This document shows, piece after piece, positions 51,118 to 58,510 of a stretch of DNA of 64,000 bases (its first letter is position 1; each line of letters starts with the position of its first letter). Under the pieces are notes generated by a model. That model was not told the origin of the DNA, did no database searches, and saw nothing but the letters and a program-made list of their open reading frames with translations. The stretch comes from Jejuia sp040720935 (lineage in GTDB: Bacteria; Bacteroidota; Bacteroidia; Flavobacteriales; Flavobacteriaceae): positions 1 through 64,000 of the forward strand of contig NZ_JBFDAE010000001.1 of NCBI RefSeq assembly GCF_040720935.1. The letters run 5' to 3'. The position numbers and the translations under genes were made by a program.

Positions 51118-51654
51118 ATGAAGCCACTAAAAGAATATACAATCCCTTTTGTGGGATTAAAGGTTGCAATACACGATTTTGAGTTTAAAATAGACCAAAC
51201 GTTCTTTGATTATTTTGAGTATGAAGATTTTAATGCTGTAAAGGTTGCTGTAAATGTTGCTTTAACAAAAAAAGAAACTTTACTAGAATTACATTTTAAA
51301 ATTAATGGACATGTTACTATTAATTGTGATTTAACAAACGAGCCCTATAATCAAGGCATTGAAAATGAATTTGATTTAGTAGTGAAATTTGGACAAGAGT
51401 ATAACGATGAAAATATCGATATACTTATTATTCCACATGGCGAATATGAAATTAACATCCAACAGTATATTTACGAACTGATAATTCTTGCTGTACCTAT
51501 TAAAAGGATACACCCAGGAGTTGAAGATGGTACATTAGATTCAGAAATTCTCGAAAAACTTGAAGAATTAAGCCCTAAAGGCGAAAAAGAAAAAACAAAT
51601 GAGGAAATAGATCCTCGTTGGAATACATTAAAGAAATTATTAACGGATAAATAA
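51118..51654 (+). CDS. DUF177 (YceD) family protein
   Basis: A 178-residue DUF177/YceD protein. The ATG at 51118 is preferred over a GTG six bases upstream. The conserved elements are an N-terminal beta region (IPFVGLKVAIHDFEFKID), the central LELHFKINGHVTINCDLTNEPYNQ and the C-terminal IDPRWNTLKKLL. The family is found almost always in front of rpmF; in other bacteria it is linked to 23S rRNA or ribosome assembly. rpmF starts nine bases after the stop, so the two are co-transcribed. Function is inferred from this conserved context. Confidence 0.92.
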   Translation: MKPLKEYTIPFVGLKVAIHDFEFKIDQTFFDYFEYEDFNAVKVAVNVALTKKETLLELHFKINGHVTINCDLTNEPYNQGIENEFDLVVKFGQEYNDENIDILIIPHGEYEINIQQYIYELIILAVPIKRIHPGVEDGTLDSEILEKLEELSPKGEKEKTNEEIDPRWNTLKKLLTDK

Positions 51655-51662
51655 TATAAAAA

Positions 51663-51866
51663 ATGGCACATCCTAAGAGAAAAATCTCGAAAACAAGAAG
51701 AGATAAAAGAAGAACACATTATAAAGCAACTGTGCCACAGATTGCTACATGCCCAACAACAGGAGAAGCTCATTTATACCACAGAGCACATTGGCATGAA
51801 GGAAAACTGTACTACAGAGGCCAGGTGCTAATTGATAATTCAGAAGCAGCAGAAAACTTAGCATAA
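51663..51866 (+). CDS. rpmF: 50S ribosomal protein L32
   Basis: A 67-residue L32 with the standard MAHPKRKISKTRRDKRRTHYKA N-terminus (given in parts: AHPKRKISKTRRDKRR) and CPTTGEAHLYHRAHWHEGKLYYRG C-terminal part. The zinc-binding cysteines are reduced to one visible C, as in zinc-free forms. It follows the DUF177 gene and is followed by a good terminator at 51887-51913, so part of the transcripts stop here before fabH. Confidence 0.97.
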   Translation: MAHPKRKISKTRRDKRRTHYKATVPQIATCPTTGEAHLYHRAHWHEGKLYYRGQVLIDNSEAAENLA

Positions 51867-51886
51867 TTAATATGCATGCATATATA

Positions 51887-51913
51887 AAACGTTCACTTGT
51901 GAGCGTTTTTTTT
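51887..51913 (+). terminator. Intrinsic terminator after rpmF
   Basis: AAAACGTTCAC and GTGAGCGTTTT form a stem of 10-11 bp with a two-base loop, followed by a run of eight T. Probably partial, since fabH follows on the same strand. Confidence 0.9.
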
Positions 51914-52043
51914 ATACAATAAGTTTTTCTAAAACATAAAAACAAATTAATTTGCATCATATTTATTCAAAATTTCCTATTTTACATCACATTTTGGATG
52001 ATTTTGAATCATTTAAAGCATTTTTTTGCAACAACTAAAAGGT

Positions 52044-53039
52044 ATGGGGAAAATTTCAGCAGCAATTACTGCGGTAGGAGCATATGTTCCAGAGTATGTA
52101 TTAACCAATCAAATTCTTGAAACAATGGTGGATACGAATGACGAATGGATAACGAGTAGAACTGGAATTAAGGAAAGAAGAATTTTAAAAGACGATGGCA
52201 AAGGCACATCTTACCTAGCCATCAAAGCAGCACAAGATCTTATAAACAAAAAGGGTTTAGACCCAAAAGATATAGAACTGGTCATTGTGGCAACCGCAAC
52301 TCCTGATATGAAAGCAGCCTCAACGGCGTCGTTCACGGCATCAGAAATTGGAGCGGTAAATGCTTTTTCTTTTGATATGGATGCGGCCTGTTCTAGTTTT
52401 TTATACGGCATGTCTGTTGCAGCAATGTATATTGAATCTGGTCGTTATAAAAATGTATTGCTTATTGGGGCCGATAAAATGTCTTCAATAATAAATTATA
52501 AAGATAGAGCCACATGCATTATTTTTGGAGATGGTGCAGGTGCAGTTTTATTTGAGCCTAATACCGAAGGCCTAGGCTTTCAAGATGAATATCTAAGAAG
52601 CGACGGAACTGGCAGACAGTTTCTACAAGCTACTTACGGAGGATCTTCACACGCTTTAACAGCAGAAGTTTTGGAAAAAGGCGGTCAATATGCTTTTCAA
52701 GAAGGAAGAACCGTTTTTAAAAATGCTGTTTTTAATATGGCTGATGCCACAGTTAAAGTGCTTGAACGAAATAATTTAACTAAAGATACTGTAGATTGGT
52801 TGGCAGCACATCAAGCTAATAAACGTATTATTGACGCTACCGCACAACGCATAGATTTAGATGCGGAAAAAGTGATGGTAAATATTCACAAATACGGAAA
52901 TACAACCTCCGCTACATTACCTTTACTTATTAATGACTACGAATCACAACTTAAAAAAGGTGATAACATCATATTCGCCGCTTTTGGTGGCGGATTCAAT
53001 TGGGGCGCTATTTATTTAAAATGGGCCTATAATTCTTAA
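52044..53039 (+). CDS. fabH: 3-oxoacyl-ACP synthase III FabH
   Basis: A 331-residue FabH, which condenses acetyl-CoA (or a branched primer) with malonyl-ACP to begin fatty acid synthesis. The catalytic triad is C116 (DAACSSFLYG), H256 (AAHQANKR) and N286 (KYGNTTSA). The ATG at 52044 begins the conserved MGKISAAITAVGAYVPE; an upstream TTG in frame at 52026 is less likely. It lies in the DUF177-rpmF-fabH-accB-accC order typical of Bacteroidota, tying ribosome and membrane synthesis together. Confidence 0.96.
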   Translation: MGKISAAITAVGAYVPEYVLTNQILETMVDTNDEWITSRTGIKERRILKDDGKGTSYLAIKAAQDLINKKGLDPKDIELVIVATATPDMKAASTASFTASEIGAVNAFSFDMDAACSSFLYGMSVAAMYIESGRYKNVLLIGADKMSSIINYKDRATCIIFGDGAGAVLFEPNTEGLGFQDEYLRSDGTGRQFLQATYGGSSHALTAEVLEKGGQYAFQEGRTVFKNAVFNMADATVKVLERNNLTKDTVDWLAAHQANKRIIDATAQRIDLDAEKVMVNIHKYGNTTSATLPLLINDYESQLKKGDNIIFAAFGGGFNWGAIYLKWAYNS

Positions 53040-53069
53040 TAACTAACTATTAAAACCAATAGCTAAATT

Positions 53070-53555
53070 ATGGATATAAAAGAGATTCAAAACTTAATTA
53101 AGTTTGTTGCCAAATCGGGAGCAAGCGAAGTTAAATTAGAAATGGATGATTTAAAAATCACTATCAAAACAGGATCAGACAATGAAGGTGTATCTCATGT
53201 ACAGTATGCACCAGTTGCTGCACCACAAATGGCACAAGCTCCGGCTCAACAGGCAGAAGCAGCTGCTCCAGCAGAAGCTGCTCCACCAAAAGCAGCGCAA
53301 GAAGATACTTCAAAATTCATTACTATAAAATCACCAATAATTGGTACATTTTATAGAAAACCTTCACCAGACAAACCTTTATTTGTAGAGGTTGGGCAAA
53401 CTATTAGTGAAGGCGATGTGCTTTGTGTTATCGAAGCAATGAAACTTTTCAATGAAATAGAATCTGAAGTTTCAGGAAAAATAGTTAAAGTTTTAGTTGA
53501 CGATTCTTCACCTGTTGAATTCGACCAGCCACTATTTTTAATAGATCCGTCTTAA
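53070..53555 (+). CDS. accB: Acetyl-CoA carboxylase biotin carboxyl carrier protein
   Basis: A 161-residue BCCP. The N-terminal 45 residues are the assembly region, followed by an Ala/Pro-rich linker (about 47-78) and the biotinyl domain (about 82-161). The biotin is attached to K125 in EAMKLFNEI. The FYRKPSPDKPLFVEVGQ loop is the 'thumb' of type II carboxylases. It starts 30 bases after fabH and belongs with accC, 94 bases on. The protein carries CO2 from biotin carboxylase to the carboxyltransferase. Confidence 0.97.
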   Translation: MDIKEIQNLIKFVAKSGASEVKLEMDDLKITIKTGSDNEGVSHVQYAPVAAPQMAQAPAQQAEAAAPAEAAPPKAAQEDTSKFITIKSPIIGTFYRKPSPDKPLFVEVGQTISEGDVLCVIEAMKLFNEIESEVSGKIVKVLVDDSSPVEFDQPLFLIDPS

Positions 53556-53571
53556 TTTTAAGTTTAGAAGT

Positions 53572-53640
53572 TTTAAGTTTAGAGTTTAGGTGCCTTAGCA
53601 TTTAGACTTATAAACTACTAAACTATAAACTCTTAAACTC
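53572..53640. repeat. Imperfect inverted repeat between accB and accC
   Basis: TTAAGTTTAGAAGTTTTAAGTTTAGAGTTTAG-like words face their inverse (CTAAACTATAAACTCTTAAAC) across about 30 bases. They form an imperfect AT-rich hairpin. It may affect the relative levels of accB and accC or be a decayed repeat. Confidence 0.6.
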
Positions 53641-53649
53641 ATTTAAGTT

Positions 53650-55005
53650 ATGTTTAAAAAAATATTGATTGCCAATAGAGGCGAGATAGCGTTACGTGTT
53701 ATTAGAACCTGTAAAGAAATGGGCATTAAAACCGTGGCGGTTTATTCTACTGCAGACGCAGAGAGCTTGCACGTAAAATTTGCTGATGAAGCCGTTTGTA
53801 TCGGCCCTCCATCTAGTGCAGAGTCATATTTAAAGATGTCTAATGTGATATCTGCTGCCGAAATCACTAATGCAGACGCTATCCATCCAGGTTATGGTTT
53901 TCTATCTGAAAACGCCAAATTTTCTGAAATTTGTGAAGAACATGGTATCAAATTCATTGGCGCTTCGGCTGATATGATTGATAGAATGGGAGATAAGGCA
54001 AATGCCAAGGAAACCATGAAAGCTGCTGGTGTACCCTGTGTTCCGGGAAGTGATGGTGTAATTAAGGATTTTGAAGAGTGTATAAAATTAGCTAAAGAAA
54101 CAGGCTATCCTGTAATGCTTAAAGCTAGTGCCGGTGGTGGTGGAAAAGGAATGAGGGGCGTTTTTAAGCCTGAAAACCTTAAAGATGCTTGGGATTCGGC
54201 GAGACAAGAAAGTAAAGCTGCTTTTGGAAATGACGATATGTACATGGAGAAACTTATTGAAGAACCAAGACATATTGAAATCCAGATTGTTGGAGATTCT
54301 AGAGGTAAGGCTTGCCATTTATCGGAAAGAGATTGTTCTATACAGCGTCGTCATCAAAAACTGACAGAAGAAGTGCCATCTCCTTTTATGACCCCGGAAC
54401 TTCGTAAAAAAATGGGAGCTGCTGCCGTAAAAGCTTCAGAATATATTAAATACGAAGGTGCCGGAACAGTAGAGTTTTTGGTGGATAAACACCGTAATTT
54501 CTACTTTATGGAAATGAATACGCGTATTCAAGTAGAACATCCTATTACAGAACAAGTCATTGACTTCGATTTAATAAGAGAGCAAATTTTAGTAGCGGCA
54601 GGAGTGCCAATTTCGGGTAAAAATTACGATCCGAAATTACATTCCATAGAGTGTAGAATAAATGCTGAAGATCCTTATAATGGCTTTAGACCATCTCCAG
54701 GGAAAATTACAACCCTACATGCCCCTGGTGGTCATGGTATTCGTTTAGATACTCATGTTTACGCAGGTTATACCATCCCGCCAAATTACGATTCTATGAT
54801 TGCGAAGTTAATTACAACGGCGCAAACCAGAGAAGAAGCGATCAGTAAAATGAAACGTGCTTTAGACGAATTTGTTATAGAAGGTATAAAAACCACAATT
54901 CCATTTCATAGACAATTAATGGATCATCCAGATTATATCGCTGGAAACTATACTACTAAGTTTATGGAAGACTTTGTAATTCAAAAACCAGAAGTAGAAG
55001 AATAA
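53650..55005 (+). CDS. accC: Acetyl-CoA carboxylase biotin carboxylase subunit
   Basis: A 451-residue biotin carboxylase (ATP-grasp), which carboxylates the biotin on AccB using bicarbonate and ATP. Seen: FKKILIANRGEIALRVIRTCKE at the N-terminus, the ATP-binding glycine loop KASAGGGGKGMRGV (about 157-170), the ERDCSIQRRHQKL motif (about 220-232) and EMNTRIQVEHPITE (about 286-299) with the active-site residues. Length is normal. The operon ends with a terminator just downstream. It is the likely consumer of bicarbonate brought in by the carbon-uptake module. Confidence 0.97.
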   Translation: MFKKILIANRGEIALRVIRTCKEMGIKTVAVYSTADAESLHVKFADEAVCIGPPSSAESYLKMSNVISAAEITNADAIHPGYGFLSENAKFSEICEEHGIKFIGASADMIDRMGDKANAKETMKAAGVPCVPGSDGVIKDFEECIKLAKETGYPVMLKASAGGGGKGMRGVFKPENLKDAWDSARQESKAAFGNDDMYMEKLIEEPRHIEIQIVGDSRGKACHLSERDCSIQRRHQKLTEEVPSPFMTPELRKKMGAAAVKASEYIKYEGAGTVEFLVDKHRNFYFMEMNTRIQVEHPITEQVIDFDLIREQILVAAGVPISGKNYDPKLHSIECRINAEDPYNGFRPSPGKITTLHAPGGHGIRLDTHVYAGYTIPPNYDSMIAKLITTAQTREEAISKMKRALDEFVIEGIKTTIPFHRQLMDHPDYIAGNYTTKFMEDFVIQKPEVEE

Positions 55006-55012
55006 AAAGTAT

Positions 55013-55042
55013 AAACTCCGGAAGCGATTTCGGAGTTTTTTT
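55013..55042 (+). terminator. Intrinsic terminator after accC
   Basis: AAACTCCG (55013-55020) pairs with CGGAGTTT (55031-55038), followed by more T. Loop GAAGCGATTT. Confidence 0.92.
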
Positions 55043-55103
55043 ATGGTGTTACTGTAAAGGGTTGGGCTTTTACTACTCTCTCGATGATCTCGAAATCAAA
55101 CAT

Positions 55104-55290
55104 GCTGTTCCCCCGAAGCGTCGGGGCCTAACACAAGGGTTTGCTAGATTATGGTTTTTAAATTGAAAGTTAATTTTGTTTTTGGAGAAGCTTGTTTAAC
55201 GGTCTTGTATAAGAATAGTATAGCGGAAAAAACGCACGAACTAATCGGTTTAACACAAGCCAAATTTTTATACGTTGTTGTGCAACGTAC
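55104..55290. repeat. Left boundary of accessory cassette: hairpins
   Basis: A CCCCGAAGCGTCGGGG hairpin (about 55107-55124; same word as at 213-227) is followed by GCCTAACACAAGGG. At 55271-55289, TACGTTG-TTGTG-CAACGTA is a perfect 7-bp hairpin that also encodes the last codons and stop of the ASCH gene on the minus strand. The word TTGCACAAC recurs, in opposite orientation, at 57681-57689, upstream of the operon. Confidence 0.6.
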
Positions 55291-55663
55291 TTTCTCGCAA
55301 GTATGCAAAGGACTGTGGCGGATTCAATCCATAATTTTGTTTGATACAAAGATTCATTTTGTATTTTTTAGGATTTTTAACTTCTATCGCATATCCATTT
55401 TCTTTACCATCGAAATATTGCATATAATAATCTTCTGTTATTCCAGAAAATTTGGAAGTTTGATTCCACAATAGTTCTAATTCTTCGTGAAAAATTCTAT
55501 CAATTTCAAATTCGCCTATTACTTTACTTATTGGTGCAGATGCATAAACAATGATCACTTTAACCTCTTTATTTTTAAACAAGGTTCGTCTAAATTCAAA
55601 TTTCTTTGTTCCATTAAATATCTTGTTTGCAAATTCAGGTTTAATCGATAATATAACTTTCAT
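55268..55663 (-). CDS. ASCH (PUA-like) domain protein
   Basis: A 131-residue protein with one ASCH domain. The family motif GxKxxExR is seen as NGTKKFEFRR (about 17-26), with a beta-barrel pattern KVIIVYASAPISKVIGEFEID (about 34-55) and NGYAIEV near 89-95. PUA-like ASCH domains bind RNA or modified nucleotides, and some are nucleases; the role here is unknown. The start overlaps the end of the upstream PIN-GNAT-EVE gene by 23 bases, showing one operon. The last residues (RESTLHNNV) are encoded by a palindromic cassette-end repeat, so the C-terminus may have been acquired from the repeat. Confidence 0.8.
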   Translation of the reverse strand: MKVILSIKPEFANKIFNGTKKFEFRRTLFKNKEVKVIIVYASAPISKVIGEFEIDRIFHEELELLWNQTSKFSGITEDYYMQYFDGKENGYAIEVKNPKKYKMNLCIKQNYGLNPPQSFAYLRESTLHNNV

Positions 55664-57143
55664 TAGCTCTTGCTTCTTTTAATATTTGTTCAAATTTCGC
55701 ATCACTTATTTGTTCAAAACCTCGTGGTGCATCTTGTATGATATTTAATTCCCTCAATCTCTTTAGGTTAACTTTTGGCATTGGGAATGAGTCAATGTAT
55801 AAAAAATTAACGATAAAAGGCCTATTATTTTTTCTGTAATTCCAAAATTCTTTTAATCCCGCATCATCAAAAACACTTCTCTTTCGACAGAGTTCGATAA
55901 AGTGATTTTCATCTCGAATATTGGTTACGACATTTTCTACAACTCCAATAGTTGAGACAACTCCAGCGTAATGACCACCAGTTCTATAGAATAGCACCAA
56001 ATCTCCACCGTTTAAATTTCTATTGTAAGAACGTGATATATAGACCTTTTTAATTGCATTTCGATAAGGCTCATTTTCAGTAAAATCTTGTGGTGACTCA
56101 TTATTGAGAATTGAATCGGGAAATAGTTCAGTATGGTATTGTGGATATATCGGAACAATCCATTTGGTTGTATTTTTTGATACAGCTGGAAATGTTAGTT
56201 TTGGTTGTTGCAAGTTAGGGGCTGGTTTACATTCTCTAACAAAAACTTGCTCAATACCGTCGTCGGTTGTTTTAGTCCCCCAATGTTTAAATCCCCAATC
56301 TTCTAGTAAATAAATAAGTCTTAATTGTTCATCCCTTTTATTGAAAATAGTTACATAAATTTCTTCTACATCATATTGTAGTGCATTATCAAAAATTACT
56401 TTTAGAAATCTTTCTCCTAATTTGTACCCAGTTGATGTAACTTTGAAGGTTCCGATTTTTAGTCTTTTCTTTTGAGGAAATGACGGTTCTATATCATTGT
56501 AAACTTCATTGGTATCTTCCTGTTTTAAATATAAGAATGCTTTTACATCTCCATCTGTAATACATACATACGAAATGTTATCAGCTTTTTTATTGAACCA
56601 TTTTCCAAACTCGTTATAGTCTTGTTTGAATGAATCAAAGAATACATCATTGAGGTTGATGTTCCCGAAGTATTCTTTTTTTACTGCTAATACTTGATAA
56701 TTTTTTAATTCAGGGTTTTCTGCAATGCATTTCTCTAAAAAAGCATCGATTTTGAAAACCTTTTCTGAACAACCTAAAAAGTTAGCTTTTCTATGGATTC
56801 CTCTGTCTTCAGTTATTAGAAAGTCAAGACGATTATTATATACCTCATTTAATATACTCGTATCTATAAAATCGTTACGTGATTTATCTGATTGGCGAAT
56901 TTGCGTTATTAATTGGTCATCGGCTGAAACCGTTTTCAATAGATTGTAGTTGGCAATCTTAATTTTCATAGTTTTAACTACATTCTCATCTTGATACCCA
57001 GAAATTTCTTCAAGTGAAAGTGGATGAACGCATTTATCAAATTTTAGTTTATCAAGCCAATTGAAAAGTAGCCCTATATCTTCGTTGAAAACACGATTTG
57101 CCTCACGATGAATTATTATGTTAGTGTCAATAAGTATTCTCAT
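55641..57143 (-). CDS. PIN - GNAT-like - EVE fusion protein
   Basis: A 500-residue three-part protein. Residues 1-130 are a PIN nuclease domain with the full acidic set (D6 in LIDTN, E45/E46, D91/D94 in RNDFIDTS, D113 in LITEDRG). Residues about 165-310 resemble a GNAT acetyltransferase (ISYVCITDGDVKAFLYLKQE, LKIGTFKVTSTGYKLGERFLKVIFDNALQ, EDWGFKHWG). Residues about 335-490 are EVE/PUA-like (KKVYISRSYNRNLNGGDLVLFYRTGGHYAGVVSTIGVVE). PIN domains of toxin type cleave RNA and EVE domains bind modified bases. Joined with an ASCH protein and a kinase it suggests modification-dependent RNA cleavage, which is inference. Confidence 0.78.
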   Translation of the reverse strand: MRILIDTNIIIHREANRVFNEDIGLLFNWLDKLKFDKCVHPLSLEEISGYQDENVVKTMKIKIANYNLLKTVSADDQLITQIRQSDKSRNDFIDTSILNEVYNNRLDFLITEDRGIHRKANFLGCSEKVFKIDAFLEKCIAENPELKNYQVLAVKKEYFGNINLNDVFFDSFKQDYNEFGKWFNKKADNISYVCITDGDVKAFLYLKQEDTNEVYNDIEPSFPQKKRLKIGTFKVTSTGYKLGERFLKVIFDNALQYDVEEIYVTIFNKRDEQLRLIYLLEDWGFKHWGTKTTDDGIEQVFVRECKPAPNLQQPKLTFPAVSKNTTKWIVPIYPQYHTELFPDSILNNESPQDFTENEPYRNAIKKVYISRSYNRNLNGGDLVLFYRTGGHYAGVVSTIGVVENVVTNIRDENHFIELCRKRSVFDDAGLKEFWNYRKNNRPFIVNFLYIDSFPMPKVNLKRLRELNIIQDAPRGFEQISDAKFEQILKEARANESYIID

Positions 57144-57663
57144 AATTTTCTAAATATTCAAAAATTGAAGTTGTGTCTTCGTCGATAACTCTAAATAAAG
57201 GTATATCTAATTTTTGTGAAATGTATTTGGCGTGTTCGATTTCCATTACTTGCATTTTTTCAAGAACATCTAATTTGTAAGACGAGTTGTCTCTTTCCTT
57301 TAATCTTTCAAAGATTACTTCAGGTTCGCAGGTCAGTAATATTATTGATTTTGGTTGAATTCCAACAAAAGTAGATTCATCAATTTTTTCAGGCTCTCCG
57401 TTTGAGTTTAATAGTGTGAAATGACCGTCAAGTAAATACGTTTTATTTGGCTCTATTATTTTATCTAAATTATTTAGTAATCTATCTTGTGTTGTCTCGA
57501 AATCTTGAACCTTTTTATTCTTTAAATCACTTATCTCATTCCATTTGAGAACTTGACTTGCGGACAAATGCTCAAAATTAAATTTTTGAGTTAATTTTTC
57601 ACAAACAGTTCCTTTTCCAACTGCGTGAATTCCTCCGACAAATATTATTTTCCTATCATTCAT
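57127..57663 (-). CDS. P-loop nucleoside/nucleotide kinase-like ATPase
   Basis: A 178-residue P-loop protein of the adenylate-kinase-like AAA_18/AAA_33 type. Walker A is GIHAVGKGT (residues 11-19), with a LLDGHFTLLN strand end (about 93-101, likely catalytic D/H), the LID-like arginine segment FERLKERDNSSYKLD (about 125-139) and a C-terminal IPLFRVIDEDT. It may phosphorylate a nucleoside, nucleotide or nucleic-acid end. It is the first gene of the cassette; its stop overlaps the start of the PIN fusion by 17 bases. Family members of this exact kind are annotated only as ATP-binding proteins. Confidence 0.82.
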   Translation of the reverse strand: MNDRKIIFVGGIHAVGKGTVCEKLTQKFNFEHLSASQVLKWNEISDLKNKKVQDFETTQDRLLNNLDKIIEPNKTYLLDGHFTLLNSNGEPEKIDESTFVGIQPKSIILLTCEPEVIFERLKERDNSSYKLDVLEKMQVMEIEHAKYISQKLDIPLFRVIDEDTTSIFEYLENYENTY

Positions 57664-58034
57664 AGTGTTGGTTCATTATTTTGCACAACTTTAGGCGGAT
57701 ATGAAAACGTTTTAATGTTTGATATTCAACATCAAACGAATATAGATGAAATTTTTTACAAAGTCAAGTGCTTTATTAAATTGACCACCGACGCAAGCGC
57801 TAGGGAATTCTTTTTGATTAAATTAAAACTATAATTTCTAGCCAAGTAATACCAATGAATTTAAAAGAAAATTATTATGAGATATAGCAAAAAAGAGGGA
57901 CTCATTTTGTTAAACCATAGAAATCCCTAACACAAATTCCGTCAGCAACACATAAAGCAGTAAATTAGCAGGGTAAATTTTTTACATGGAAATAAAGTCC
58001 TAAAATTTTCAGCATTAGCAGACGTTTTTCAAAC
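57664..58034. other. 371-bp intergenic region at right cassette boundary
   Basis: No gene seen. It contains TTGCACAAC (57681-57689), inverse to the left-boundary word, followed by TTTAGGCGG, and a GACGCAAGCGCTAGGGAATTC segment near 57790, which looks like a decayed cassette-flank repeat. The remaining sequence to 58034 is the leader of the GreA/B-like gene with no clear promoter box. Confidence 0.45.
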
Positions 58035-58484
58035 ATGAACATAAAAGAACAATTATACAAAAAGTGTCAAGAATTTGTTGAAAACCGATTTCAAACCATT
58101 CAAAACACAATTAAAGAAATTCAAGAATCATTGCTGTCTGAAACCAAAAGTAGTGCTGGAGACAAACACGAAACAGGTCGCGCCATGTTACAACTAGAGC
58201 GAGAAAAAGCGGGGAATCAATTGGCTGAAATTCAAAAAGTAAAAGAAAGCCTTTCTAAAATACATATTGAGAAATCATCTGAAACCGTTGGATTGGGAAG
58301 TGTTGTATTCACAAACAATCTTAATTACTTCGTTGGTATTAGTGCTGGAGAATTAATGGTTGATAGTGTTATTTTTTATGCAATTTCTGCATCAACACCA
58401 ATAGCACAATTGTTACTATCTAAAAAAGTGGGAGACCAAATTCAGTTCAGAAATACTACCTTTACAATAACCGAATTAAAGTAA
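58035..58484 (+). CDS. GreA/GreB-like protein
   Basis: A 149-residue cytosolic protein with an N-terminal helical coiled-coil hairpin (about 5-80: TIQNTIKEIQESLLSETKSSAGDKHETGRAMLQLEREKAGNQ region) and a C-terminal FKBP-like barrel (about 85-149: VGLGSVVFTNNLNYFVGISAG ... LLLSKKVGDQIQFRNTTFTITEL). This layout is that of GreA/GreB transcript cleavage factors, but the tip acidic residues are arranged differently, and the coiled coil is short, so it may be a Gre-fold homologue acting at the RNA polymerase secondary channel. Relatives are often mislabelled as 3-oxoacyl-ACP synthase. The RND gene follows after 26 bases. Confidence 0.75.
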   Translation: MNIKEQLYKKCQEFVENRFQTIQNTIKEIQESLLSETKSSAGDKHETGRAMLQLEREKAGNQLAEIQKVKESLSKIHIEKSSETVGLGSVVFTNNLNYFVGISAGELMVDSVIFYAISASTPIAQLLLSKKVGDQIQFRNTTFTITELK

Positions 58485-58510
58485 AACTTGAAGAATTTGG
58501 CATTATTTTA

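Noticed and set aside
55151..55474. 107-codon plus-strand ORF opposite the ASCH gene
   Set aside because: It spans the cassette-end hairpin and the antisense of a clear ASCH domain; no domain pattern of its own.
55104..57840. Integron with attC sites
   Set aside because: Hairpin-bordered cassette and GCCTAAC-like words are suggestive, but no integrase is in the window and the full attC structure could not be confirmed.
58035..58484. 3-oxoacyl-ACP synthase
   Set aside because: Relatives often carry this name, but the coiled-coil plus FKBP-like layout is GreA/GreB-like and there is no thiolase fold or active-site cysteine.
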